A DNA stretch of 64,000 nt from JBBRVW01 sp963784645. Lineage in GTDB: Bacteria; Actinomycetota; Actinomycetes; JACCUZ01. Location of the stretch: the NCBI GenBank assembly GCA_963784645.1, contig CAWARY010000009.1, positions 1 through 64,000 on the forward strand, written 5' to 3'. The position numbers were made by a program, and so were the translations under genes. Below the pieces are notes generated by a model. It was not told the DNA's origin. It did no database searches and saw nothing but the letters and a program-made list of their open reading frames with translations. How positions within the stretch are numbered: the first letter of the stretch is position 1; the number at the start of each line of letters is the position of its first letter. Shown here piece after piece: positions 7,393 through 15,717 of this stretch.

Positions 7393-10362
7393 ATGAGGTC
7401 GCGGGGATTCGTCCGTCGGTTCGTATGCCAGACGGTGGCAGGGGTTCTTGTCGTGCTGGCCGGCTGGGCCGCGCCGGGCGTGCTCGCCCAGGCGGCGACC
7501 GGCGACATCGGCTACGTCGGGCCGTCGTACAGCGGCGTCACGAACCCGCCCACGTCGGACAAGCCGCAGAGCAAGCTCTGGTACAACGACGGCTCCTGGT
7601 GGGCCGACATGTACGACACGGTGAGCAAGACCTGGCACATCTTCCGCCTGGACCGCCCGACCGAGACCTGGGTCGACACCGGGACCCAGATCGACAACCG
7701 CGGCACCACGCTGGCCGACACGCTGTGGGACGGCACCCACCTCTACGTCGCCTCGCACTACGTGACCATCAGCAGCCCGAGCGCGCCGAAGGCGTCGGTG
7801 GCGCAGCCGTCGCGGCTCTACCGGTTCAGCTACTACGCGGCCACGAAGAAGTACAGCCTGGATGCCGGCTTCCCGGCGACCATCGGCAGCCGGTCCACCG
7901 AGTCGATGACGCTCGACAGGGACTCGAAGGGCGTCCTGTGGGCGGCCTGGACCCAGGTCAGCGGCAACAGCACCAGCGGCTTCACCAACGCCGTCTACGT
8001 CAGCTCGACCAACGGCAGCGACTCGGTGTGGCGCACCCCTGTCGTCATCCCGGTGGCCGGTGCCAACCCGGCGCCTGACGACATCTCCGCCGTCGTCGCC
8101 TACCAGGGTCGCATCGGCGTCATGTGGAGCAACCAGCTCGACGACACGATGTACTGGGCCTGGCGCAACGACACCGAACCGTCGACGTCCTGGCACGGCG
8201 GGGTCGCGGTGCGCGGCAACAAGCTGTCCGACGACCACATGAACCTCAAGACGATCCAGGCCGACTCCGCCGGCCGGGTCTACGCCGCGGTGAAGACGAG
8301 CCTCGACGAGCTCTACCCGCTGACGTCGTCGCAGCCGCAGATCAACCTGCTGGTCTTCAAGCCCGCCACCGGCTCGTGGACCAGCAGCCAGGTCGGGTCG
8401 ATCTCCGAGTGCCACACCCGGCCGATCGTCATGCTCGACACCAGCAACTCGAAGGTGCGCGTCTACATGACCGCGCCCAGCTCCGGCAGCTGCTCCTACT
8501 CCGGGAAGCCCGGCACGATCTACGAGAAGACCGCCTCGCTGGACAACCCGGTCTTCGGCTCCGGTCGGGGCACGCCGGTGATCCGCGACGCCGCCTCGGC
8601 CAACATGAACAACGCCACGTCGACGAAGCAGAGCGTCAGCGCCGCCACCGGCCTGGTGGTGCTGGCCGGCAACTCCTCGACGAAGCGCTACTGGCACGCC
8701 GACATCTCGCTCGGCACGGTGACGGCACCGACCGCGAGCTTCACGGCATCCACGGTGTCCGGCCCCGCTCCGCTGACGGTGAACCTCACCGACACCTCCA
8801 CCGGCGGCCCCACGTCCTGGGCCTGGAACCTCGGCAACGGCACCACCTCGTCGCTGCAGAACCCGTCCGTCACGTACACGACGCCCGGTACCTACACGGT
8901 CAGCCTCACCGCCTCGAACTCGGGCGGCGCCAGCGCGCCGGTGACCCGGACGGTGACGGTCAGCCCCGCCGCCCCGGCGGTGCCGCAGTCGTCCTTCACG
9001 TCCTCGGCCACCTCCGGCACCGCGCCGCTGACGGTGAACTTCACCGACACGTCGACGAACACCCCGACGTCGTGGGCGTGGGACCTGGGCAACGGCAGCA
9101 CGGCGACGACGCAGAACGCGTCGGCGACCTACACGACGGCGGGCACCTACACGGTGACGCTGGCGGCGGGCAACGCCGGTGGCACCGACACGACGCCGGC
9201 CACGGCCACCATCACGGTCACCGGGCCGCCGCCACCGGCACCGGTCGCCGGCCTCAGCGCGTCGGCGACCTCGGGCACCGCGCCGCTCGCGGTGAACTTC
9301 ACCGACACCTCGACGAACAACCCGACGTCGTGGTCCTGGACCTTCGGTGACGGCACCAGCTCGACCGGGCAGAACCCCAGCCACACCTACACCACGGCCG
9401 GCTCGTACACGGTCTCGCACACCGCCACCAACGCGGGCGGGACGAGCAGCCCGGCGGCGACGACCACCATCACGGTCAACCCGCCGCCGGCGCCGGTCGC
9501 CGACTTCACGGCCTCGGCGACCTCGGGCTCGGCCCCGCTGTCGGTGAGCTTCACCGACACGTCCTCGAACAGCCCGACGTCCTGGTCGTGGAACCTGGGC
9601 AACGGTCAGACGTCGACGCTGCGGAACCCCAGCACGACCTACACCTCGGCGGGCACCTACACGGTGACGCTGACGGCGACCAACGCCGGCGGGCCGAGCA
9701 TCCCGGCGGCGTCCAAGACCATCACCGTGAGCCCGGCGAGCGCCACGACCATCACCCGCGAGTCGGTGGCGACCACCGACAACACCGTGGCCGAGAACGG
9801 CATCACCATCGCCACGCCCAGCGGCACGACGGCCGGTGACGTCCTCGTCTCGTGCGTCGTGATGAACGGCAGCGCGATGGCCAGCAACGGCGTGCCCGCC
9901 GGCTGGTCGCTGGTGGCCGCCTCGACCGGGGTCAGCAACCCGAAGGTCTACGGCTACTACAAGGTCGCGACGGCGAGCGAGCCGGCCACCAACCGCTGGG
10001 GGTTCTCGGGCGCGATCGTCTCCTCCGGCGGCATCGCCCGGTACAGCGGCGCCTCCGGGCTCGACGGGGCCGCGACCAAGGCCAGCGGGGCGTCGTCGAC
10101 CTCGGCCGTCGCACCCGGCGTCACCACGACCACGGGCAACGCGATGCTGGTCGGCTGCGCCGGGCTGAACTCCGGCTCCGCCTCGATCACCATCGCGTCC
10201 CCGGCCGGGATGACGCAGGCCTGGGACAACGGCGGCAGCGCCAAGCGGGGCGAGCTCGCCGACGGCCTGCAGGCCACGGCCGGGGCGAGCGGCGACAAGA
10301 CCTGGACGTTCAGCTCGGGCCGCGAATGGGCGGCGTGGCTGGTCGCGCTGCGCCCGCTCTGA
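7393..10362 (+). CDS. secreted protein with four PKD repeats
   Basis: 989 aa. An N-terminal signal peptide (RRFVCQTVAGVLVVLAGWAA, cleavage near AQA) exports it. Residues about 35-450 look like a beta-propeller-type region (repeated W, D and G positions; DRDSKGVLWAAW). Then come four PKD domains of about 85 residues each (start near 455, 540, 625, 705), each with the TSWxWxLGNG/FGDG and YTxxGTYTVxxxAxNxGG signatures. A C-terminal beta-sandwich of about 190 residues ends at the stop, with no LPxTG motif. PKD modules are usual in surface or carbohydrate-interacting proteins. SD GGGGGG sits 7 nt before ATG 7393. It lies directly upstream of glycosyltransferase genes, suggesting an extracellular matrix or cell-wall role. 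Confidence 0.88.
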   Translation: MRSRGFVRRFVCQTVAGVLVVLAGWAAPGVLAQAATGDIGYVGPSYSGVTNPPTSDKPQSKLWYNDGSWWADMYDTVSKTWHIFRLDRPTETWVDTGTQIDNRGTTLADTLWDGTHLYVASHYVTISSPSAPKASVAQPSRLYRFSYYAATKKYSLDAGFPATIGSRSTESMTLDRDSKGVLWAAWTQVSGNSTSGFTNAVYVSSTNGSDSVWRTPVVIPVAGANPAPDDISAVVAYQGRIGVMWSNQLDDTMYWAWRNDTEPSTSWHGGVAVRGNKLSDDHMNLKTIQADSAGRVYAAVKTSLDELYPLTSSQPQINLLVFKPATGSWTSSQVGSISECHTRPIVMLDTSNSKVRVYMTAPSSGSCSYSGKPGTIYEKTASLDNPVFGSGRGTPVIRDAASANMNNATSTKQSVSAATGLVVLAGNSSTKRYWHADISLGTVTAPTASFTASTVSGPAPLTVNLTDTSTGGPTSWAWNLGNGTTSSLQNPSVTYTTPGTYTVSLTASNSGGASAPVTRTVTVSPAAPAVPQSSFTSSATSGTAPLTVNFTDTSTNTPTSWAWDLGNGSTATTQNASATYTTAGTYTVTLAAGNAGGTDTTPATATITVTGPPPPAPVAGLSASATSGTAPLAVNFTDTSTNNPTSWSWTFGDGTSSTGQNPSHTYTTAGSYTVSHTATNAGGTSSPAATTTITVNPPPAPVADFTASATSGSAPLSVSFTDTSSNSPTSWSWNLGNGQTSTLRNPSTTYTSAGTYTVTLTATNAGGPSIPAASKTITVSPASATTITRESVATTDNTVAENGITIATPSGTTAGDVLVSCVVMNGSAMASNGVPAGWSLVAASTGVSNPKVYGYYKVATASEPATNRWGFSGAIVSSGGIARYSGASGLDGAATKASGASSTSAVAPGVTTTTGNAMLVGCAGLNSGSASITIASPAGMTQAWDNGGSAKRGELADGLQATAGASGDKTWTFSSGREWAAWLVALRPL

Positions 10363-10379
10363 CGGCGCGAGAACAGCAC

Positions 10380-11333
10380 ATGAGCCCGACCACCAGCGTC
10401 GTCGTCTGCGCGTACACCGAGCAGCGATGGGACCTGCTCCGTGCTGCCGTCGCCTCGGTCGCCGCCCAGACCGTGCCGGCGCTCGAGACGATCCTCGTCA
10501 TCGACCACAACGACGCGCTCCTCGCCCGCTGCCGGGCCGAGCTCGGCCCGGCCGTGCGGGTGCTGCCCAACGGCGGCACCCGCGGCCTGTCCGGTGCCCG
10601 CAACACGGGGGTGGCCGCAGCCAACGGCGAGGTGATCGCGTTCCTCGACGACGACGCGGCAGCCGAGCCCGGCTGGCTGGCCGCGCTCCTCGCGGGCTAC
10701 GCCGACCGGTCCGTGATGGGGGTCGGCGGCCGGGCCACCCCGGTCTGGCCCGGCGTCGGAGCGCGGCCGGCCTGGTGGCCACCGGAGTTCGACTGGGTCG
10801 TCGGCTGCACCTACGTGGGGACACCGCTGGTCGGTGCTGACGTGCGCAACTTCCTGGGCGCGAACATGTCCTTCCGCCGGGAGGCGTTCGAGCAGGCCGG
10901 CGGCTTCGACGACGCGGTGGGCCGGGTGGGCACCCGCCCGGTCGGCTGCGAGGAGACCGAGTTCTGCATCCGCCTGTCCCAGACCACCCCGGGCACCCGG
11001 CTCCGCTACGAGCCCGACGCCGTCGTCCGGCACCACGTCTCGGCCGACCGCACCAGCTGGTCCTACTTCCGGCGCCGGTGCTACTCCGAGGGGCTGTCCA
11101 AGGCGGTGATCAGCCGCATGGTGGGCCAGTCCGACAGCCTGGAGACGGAGCGGGGCTACGTGACCCGCGTCCTGCCCCGCGCGGTCGTCGCGGCTCTGAG
11201 CGACTCGGTCCGGTCCGGGCGGCCGCACCGGCTGCTGCCGGGCGGGGCGGTCGTGCTCGGCCTGCTCTTCACGACCTGGGGCTATGCCCTCACCCGGTGG
11301 ACCGGCCGGCGCACCGCGCAGCAGGCGGGCTGA
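10380..11333 (+). CDS. family 2 glycosyltransferase
   Basis: 317 aa. GT-A fold signatures: TTSVVVCAYTEQRWDLL at the N-terminus, nucleotide-binding GARNTGVAAANGEVIAFLDDD with the DxD-type acidic cluster at residues 90-92, and an acceptor-side motif CEETEFCIRL (ED-type) near residue 195. One C-terminal hydrophobic segment (GGAVVLGLLFTTWGYAL) probably anchors it to the membrane. It transfers a sugar from an NDP-donor to a growing glycan or lipid carrier; the specific sugar is unknown. The start is 17 nt after the PKD-protein stop and the next gene starts 7 nt after its stop, so it belongs to one operon with the flippase. Confidence 0.88.
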   Translation: MSPTTSVVVCAYTEQRWDLLRAAVASVAAQTVPALETILVIDHNDALLARCRAELGPAVRVLPNGGTRGLSGARNTGVAAANGEVIAFLDDDAAAEPGWLAALLAGYADRSVMGVGGRATPVWPGVGARPAWWPPEFDWVVGCTYVGTPLVGADVRNFLGANMSFRREAFEQAGGFDDAVGRVGTRPVGCEETEFCIRLSQTTPGTRLRYEPDAVVRHHVSADRTSWSYFRRRCYSEGLSKAVISRMVGQSDSLETERGYVTRVLPRAVVAALSDSVRSGRPHRLLPGGAVVLGLLFTTWGYALTRWTGRRTAQQAG

Positions 11334-11340
11334 CGGAGCG

Positions 11341-12699
11341 ATGACGAGCACCCCCAACCCGCCCGTGGCACCGGCGGGAGCCCGTCGACGGCTACCCGCC
11401 GTCGTGGCCGACCTGCGCAGCGACCAGCTGCTCCGCACCTCCTTGCCCCTGCTGGTCAACACGGTCCTCAACGCCGTCCTCGGCTTCGCCTTCTGGGTCG
11501 TCGCGTCCCGCAGCTACGGCCCGGGGTCCCTCGCCCTCAACGTCGCGCTGGTGTCCGCGATGACGACGCTGTCCGGCATCTGCCAGCTGAACCTCGGCCC
11601 GGGGTTCGCCGTGCTGGTGCCGCGGGCGGGGGAGCACGGGCGCCGGGTGATCGTGCAGGGGTACGCCGCCGCCACCGGGATGACCCTCCTGGTGCTGCCG
11701 CTGTTCCTGCTGCTCGTCCTGCCGCACCTCAGCAAGCTGTCGACGGTCCTCGACACCCCGCCCCGCGTGATCGTGTTCGTGCTCGCCGTCGTGGCGTTCA
11801 ACCTCTTCGCGCTGCAGGACGCGTCGCTGGTGGCGCTCCGGCGCGGTCAGCTGGTGCCCGTGGAGAACCTCGTCTTCGGCGTCGTCAAGCTGGCGCTGGT
11901 CGTCGCGCTGGCCGGCGTCTGGCCGCAGACCGGCATCTTCGTCAGCTGGTTCCTGGGCATGGTCCTCGTCATCCCGATCGTCTCGGGCTTCGTGCTGACC
12001 CGCCGCCCGCCGCCGGACGCGCCGCGGGCCGACGGGAGGCGGGGTCTCGGCGACTCCTGGTCGCGGATCGCTCTCGACTACGCCGGCTACCTGTTCCTCG
12101 TCTCCTCCACGGTGTTCCTCCCGGTCGTCGGGCTGGAGCTGATGTCCCCGGCGCAGGCGTCGCTGTTCGCGGTGTGCTGGCTCACCAGCTCCTCCCTCGA
12201 CCTGCTCTCGACCAACGTCGGGACGGCGCTGGCCGTCGAGACGACGTACGGGGGGAGCCGTGAGGCCCTGCGCCGCACGGTCCTGCGCCGGGTCGTGCCC
12301 ACGGTCGCCGTCATCAGCCTCGTGGTCGTCGTCGCCGCGCCCGTGGTGCTGCGGCTGTTCGGGGCCAGCACTGCCGGGCACGGGGCGCTGGCGCTGGTCC
12401 TGCTCGCCCTGGCCGGCATCCCGCGCAGCCTGGTCACGCTGAGCATCGCCGAGGCTCGCGCCCACCACGACATCGGCTACGTCTTCCGGCTGCGCGCGCA
12501 GAACGCCGTCGTCGCGCTGGGGCTGGCCTTCTGGCTCGCGCCGTCGCACGGAGCCGTCGGGATGGCGCTCGCCTGGCTGGTGGCCCAGCTGCTGGGCGCC
12601 GTCGTCGGCGGCCGGCGGCTGCTGACCGACCACGGCGCCGCCGGCTCCCCGGCCGCCACCGGGACGGTCGACGTCGACGACCGGAGCGTCGCCCGATGA
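11341..12699 (+). CDS. polysaccharide flippase (MOP/Wzx-like)
   Basis: 452 aa with about 12-14 hydrophobic helices and few charged residues, as in oligosaccharide flippases and MATE-like transporters (LLVNTVLNAVLGFAFWVVAS near residue 40; AQASLFAVCW near residue 265). It would move a lipid-linked oligosaccharide from the inner to the outer leaflet. ATG 11341 follows CGGAGCG. The 3' end overlaps the next gene by 4 nt (ATGA), indicating translational coupling. Family assignment rests on topology and context rather than a sharp motif. Confidence 0.82.
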   Translation: MTSTPNPPVAPAGARRRLPAVVADLRSDQLLRTSLPLLVNTVLNAVLGFAFWVVASRSYGPGSLALNVALVSAMTTLSGICQLNLGPGFAVLVPRAGEHGRRVIVQGYAAATGMTLLVLPLFLLLVLPHLSKLSTVLDTPPRVIVFVLAVVAFNLFALQDASLVALRRGQLVPVENLVFGVVKLALVVALAGVWPQTGIFVSWFLGMVLVIPIVSGFVLTRRPPPDAPRADGRRGLGDSWSRIALDYAGYLFLVSSTVFLPVVGLELMSPAQASLFAVCWLTSSSLDLLSTNVGTALAVETTYGGSREALRRTVLRRVVPTVAVISLVVVVAAPVVLRLFGASTAGHGALALVLLALAGIPRSLVTLSIAEARAHHDIGYVFRLRAQNAVVALGLAFWLAPSHGAVGMALAWLVAQLLGAVVGGRRLLTDHGAAGSPAATGTVDVDDRSVAR

Positions 12700-14681
12700 C
12701 GCCCGAGCCGGCGCCCCGCCGCCTGACCGTCGTGCCGGAGGCGGTGCAGCCGGCGACGCCGCTCCCGGTCCTGCCGCGGCTCGCGCACGCGTTCGCCGCG
12801 CTCGACGCAGCGGGGGTGCGGTGGTGCCTGCTGCGCGGTCAGCACCAGCTCGGCGAGCCGGCCGGCGACGTCGACCTGCTCGTCGACGGCGACGACCTGG
12901 CCCGGGCCGACGCGGCCGTCGTCGGGGACGGGTTCGCCCGGCTGCCACGGCGGTCCCACCCCTGGCACCGCTTCTACCTGGTCCGCGACCGGGCCGGCGG
13001 CGGCTGGCTGAAGCTCGACCTCGTGACCCAGCTCGCGTACGGCCGGCACCCGGCGGTCCCGTCGCACCTCGAGCCGGGCTGCCTCGACCGCGCGCGCCCG
13101 GTCGGGTCGGTCCGGCTGCTCGACCCGACCGACCAGTTCTGGACCGTCGCGCTGCACTGCCTGCTGGACAAGGGCTTCGTCTCGCCTCGGCGGGTGGTCG
13201 AGCTGACCGAGCTGGTGACCGGCCTCGCCCGGCCGAGCGCGGGGGAGGCGCACCTCGCCGAGCGGCTCGGGCCCGACGCCCCGGACCGGGTCGTCGCTGC
13301 CGTGACCGCCGGTGACTGGCCGGCCCTGCTCGCGGTCGGCGGCCACGACGGCGCGGCCGCCGGGCCGGCGGCACCGGCTCCGGGCCGCCGCACACCCGTC
13401 CTGCGACGCCTGCGCGGCGTCGCCCGGCCGGCCTACGCCGCGCTCTGGTCGGCCGGGGGGATGGGCCGGGAGCCGGCGTCCCTGGACGCCCTCGACCGCG
13501 GCGCCGCAGGCCCGGTGCTCGTGCTGCTGCGCCGCGCACCGGGGACGCAGACGCTGACGGTCCTGCACGGTGACGGCGACGGTGACGCGGTGGCCGAGGC
13601 GCTGCGGGCCGCGGGTCTGCGCCCGGTCGGTGGCCGCTGGGTCCGGCTCCGGCCATCCGGGGTCGAGCAGGTCCGCCTGGTGGCTGCGAAGGCGTGGCTG
13701 CCCCCGGACGTCGGGACCGCCGAGGTGCTCGCCGCCGGCACGGCGCTGCCCGGCCACCCCGGCTGCCTCGTACCCGGCGCGCGGCACGGGTTGCTGCTCG
13801 CGGCCCGGTCGCTGCGCTCCGGTCGCTGCGCGGTCGACCCGCGCGACCTCGGGCACGTGTCACCGGGGACCTGGCAGGCAGGCCGAGGCCGCCGCGCCGC
13901 AGTGGGGCGTCGCGGACGAGCTCGCCGCCCTCGCCGCCACCGGGGACCGGCGGTGACCGGCGTGCCGGACGGGCTGGCGACGACGCCACCGGCCTCCCGC
14001 CGGTCGGGCACCTTCCTCGTCATCTCCTTCTCCGGTCTCGACGGGGCCGGCAAGACCCGCCAGATCCGGTCCGTGCAGGCCGAGCTCGCCGGCCGGGGGC
14101 TGGCCAGCGAGGTCGCCTGGATCCCGTTCAAGATCTGGCCGGAGCCGCTGCTCAACCGGCTGCCCGCGTCCTTCCGGTCCCGGCTCGGGCCCAAGCGCAC
14201 GTCCGGCTCCGGCCCCGCCGGGCCGGCCACGGCACCGACCGCCCTGGCCCGGCTGCGGTCGACCGTCGCGCGCCAGGTGTGGACCGCGGTCGCGGTCGGT
14301 GCGGCGGTCTCGGCGGGGCTGAGCCTGCGCCGCCGGGTGCGCGGCCTCGACGCACCGGTCGTGATCCTCGACCGGTACCGGCTCGACAGCGCCGTCAAGC
14401 TCCGGTTCTGGTACGCCGACGTCCGCCCGGGCCTCCTGCTCGGCCTGGTCCGCCGGCTGGCGCCGGCACCGGACCTCGAGCTGCTGCTGCGGGTGCGCCC
14501 GGAGGTCGCGTACGCCCGCAAGCCCGAGCAGTGGTCGGTCAGCCAGCTGGCCCGGCAAGCCAGGGCGTACGACGAGTCGGCGCAGGGGACGGCGGTCGTG
14601 GTGCTCGACGGTGAGGCACCGCCGTCCGACGTCGCGGCCGAGATCGCCCGCCGGCTGCACGCGGTGCTCGATGCGCGGTGA
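12696..14681 (+). CDS. nucleotidyltransferase-fold protein, fused as sequenced to a P-loop kinase
   Basis: The frame is open for 661 codons, but it probably represents two genes. Residues about 25-160 form a nucleotidyltransferase-like domain (GDVDLLVD, later LKLDLVTQL giving the acidic triad), followed by a variable region to about 390. At 13873-13884 a GGCA unit is repeated in tandem. After it the frame becomes Arg-rich (GRGRRAAVGRRGRARRPRRH), typical of out-of-frame high-GC DNA. Removing 4 nt restores a normal-looking tail (QAEAAAPQWGVADELAALA) that stops at TGA 13954-13956, overlapping GTG 13953 of the kinase. So gene one is most likely 12696-13956 with a 4-nt duplication. Possible role: modifying a sugar or polyol for the surface polymer. 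Confidence 0.7.
   Translation: MTPEPAPRRLTVVPEAVQPATPLPVLPRLAHAFAALDAAGVRWCLLRGQHQLGEPAGDVDLLVDGDDLARADAAVVGDGFARLPRRSHPWHRFYLVRDRAGGGWLKLDLVTQLAYGRHPAVPSHLEPGCLDRARPVGSVRLLDPTDQFWTVALHCLLDKGFVSPRRVVELTELVTGLARPSAGEAHLAERLGPDAPDRVVAAVTAGDWPALLAVGGHDGAAAGPAAPAPGRRTPVLRRLRGVARPAYAALWSAGGMGREPASLDALDRGAAGPVLVLLRRAPGTQTLTVLHGDGDGDAVAEALRAAGLRPVGGRWVRLRPSGVEQVRLVAAKAWLPPDVGTAEVLAAGTALPGHPGCLVPGARHGLLLAARSLRSGRCAVDPRDLGHVSPGTWQAGRGRRAAVGRRGRARRPRRHRGPAVTGVPDGLATTPPASRRSGTFLVISFSGLDGAGKTRQIRSVQAELAGRGLASEVAWIPFKIWPEPLLNRLPASFRSRLGPKRTSGSGPAGPATAPTALARLRSTVARQVWTAVAVGAAVSAGLSLRRRVRGLDAPVVILDRYRLDSAVKLRFWYADVRPGLLLGLVRRLAPAPDLELLLRVRPEVAYARKPEQWSVSQLARQARAYDESAQGTAVVVLDGEAPPSDVAAEIARRLHAVLDAR
13953..14681 (+). 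CDS. thymidylate kinase-like P-loop kinase (probable separate gene)
   Basis: 242 aa from GTG 13953, whose GTGA overlaps the corrected stop of the nucleotidyltransferase gene. Walker A is SFSGLDGAGKT, the DR(Y/F) motif of TMPK-like kinases is VVILDRYRLDS, and a basic LID-like stretch (YARKPEQWSVSQLARQARAY) follows. The housekeeping Tmk is usually encoded elsewhere, and this protein has extra residues between Walker A and DRY, so it is probably a divergent kinase acting on a sugar, polyol or nucleotide in the polymer pathway. As sequenced it is in frame with the preceding domain and could be made as a fusion. Its 3' end overlaps the APH-like gene by 11 nt. Confidence 0.72.
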   Translation: MTGVPDGLATTPPASRRSGTFLVISFSGLDGAGKTRQIRSVQAELAGRGLASEVAWIPFKIWPEPLLNRLPASFRSRLGPKRTSGSGPAGPATAPTALARLRSTVARQVWTAVAVGAAVSAGLSLRRRVRGLDAPVVILDRYRLDSAVKLRFWYADVRPGLLLGLVRRLAPAPDLELLLRVRPEVAYARKPEQWSVSQLARQARAYDESAQGTAVVVLDGEAPPSDVAAEIARRLHAVLDAR

Positions 14682-15717
14682 CCCGTCGGCGGTGCTCCGG
14701 TCGCTGACGGCGGCCCTCGGCGCGACGCCGGCCCTCGCCGGCACCGACCTGGTGCTGGTGGGCTCGCAGGCTCGCCGGCGGTCCGACATCTACCTCGTCG
14801 GCACCCGGGCCGATCGGGTGCCGCGCTGGGTGGTCAAGGTGCCGCACCCGGGCGTCGCCCAGGTCGACCTCCGGCCGCCGGCGAGCGCCGCCGACCAGCT
14901 CGCCGCGCTGCGCCGGCTCAACGCGCACCTCGACGCGACGAGCACGGGCTTCGCCGCGCCGCGCGCGGTGGCCCTGCTGCCGGACGTGGCCGGCCTCGCG
15001 ATGGAGTTCGTGCCCGGCCCCCACCTCACCGCGCTGATCCGTCCGCGGGCCCTGGTGGCGCCGGCCCGGTTGCTGGGCGGCGCCGCGACCGCCGCCGGGG
15101 TGCTCCGCGCGCTGCACGCGGTGGACGTCGCGGAGGACGTGGACACCCCGCTCTCGGAGCTGCACGACGGTGCGGCGTCGCGGGCAGCGACGGCGCTGGC
15201 CGGGGCCGCCCTGCCCACGCGGCTGCTGGACGTGCCGTGGCCGGTGGCGGTGCCGCGCACGGCCGTCGCCCGCCGGCGGCACGTGCTCCTGCACGGCGAC
15301 TTCGCCCCGGAGAACCTGGTCTTCTCGCCGGGCGTCGTGCACTGCCTCGACGCCGAGCTCGCGGTGCGCGGCCCGGACGAGGTCGACGTCGTCCGGTTCG
15401 TGACGATGCTCTACGACGCGCCCATGTTCGTCTCGGGGACGGGCATCTGGGCAGTCGACCGGCTGCGCGCCCGGTCGGCCGCGGCCTTCCTCCAGGCCTA
15501 CTACGACGGCGCCGTGCCGGTCGCCACCTGGTGGGCGCTGACCGAGAGCGTCGCCTCGCGCTGGGCGATGCGGCACACCGACTGCCTGCAGCGCCGGCCG
15601 CGGGCCACGCAGGTACGGCTGGGCCTGCTGCGCCGGCACTTCACGTCGCTGCTGGCCGAGCTGGCCGCAGCCGCGCGCCGGTCAGCGGGCAGCAGCCCGG
15701 GCGCCGGTCTCGGCTGA
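14671..15717 (+). CDS. aminoglycoside phosphotransferase-like (APH/choline kinase fold) protein
   Basis: 348 aa. The catalytic loop HGDFAPENLVF (Brenner-type HxDxxxxN) is near residue 208 and the metal-binding LDAE follows near residue 227, both as in APH, choline and homoserine kinases. The N-terminal lobe has VVKVPHP with the likely ATP-binding lysine. ATG 14671 overlaps the kinase gene by 11 nt. In this locus the substrate is more likely a wall-polymer precursor or sugar than an antibiotic. The 3' end overlaps by 36 nt the end of the convergent CDP-glycerol transferase gene. Confidence 0.8.
   Translation: MRGDPSAVLRSLTAALGATPALAGTDLVLVGSQARRRSDIYLVGTRADRVPRWVVKVPHPGVAQVDLRPPASAADQLAALRRLNAHLDATSTGFAAPRAVALLPDVAGLAMEFVPGPHLTALIRPRALVAPARLLGGAATAAGVLRALHAVDVAEDVDTPLSELHDGAASRAATALAGAALPTRLLDVPWPVAVPRTAVARRRHVLLHGDFAPENLVFSPGVVHCLDAELAVRGPDEVDVVRFVTMLYDAPMFVSGTGIWAVDRLRARSAAAFLQAYYDGAVPVATWWALTESVASRWAMRHTDCLQRRPRATQVRLGLLRRHFTSLLAELAAAARRSAGSSPGAGLG

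Noticed and set aside
8700..9730. PKD-region DNA repeats considered as a CRISPR-like or mobile repeat array
   Set aside because: The period of about 240 nt follows the PKD protein domains and the units are diverged within an open frame.
14671..15717. APH-like gene as an aminoglycoside-resistance determinant
   Set aside because: The catalytic loop is shared by choline, homoserine and other kinases, and the gene is embedded in a polysaccharide operon.
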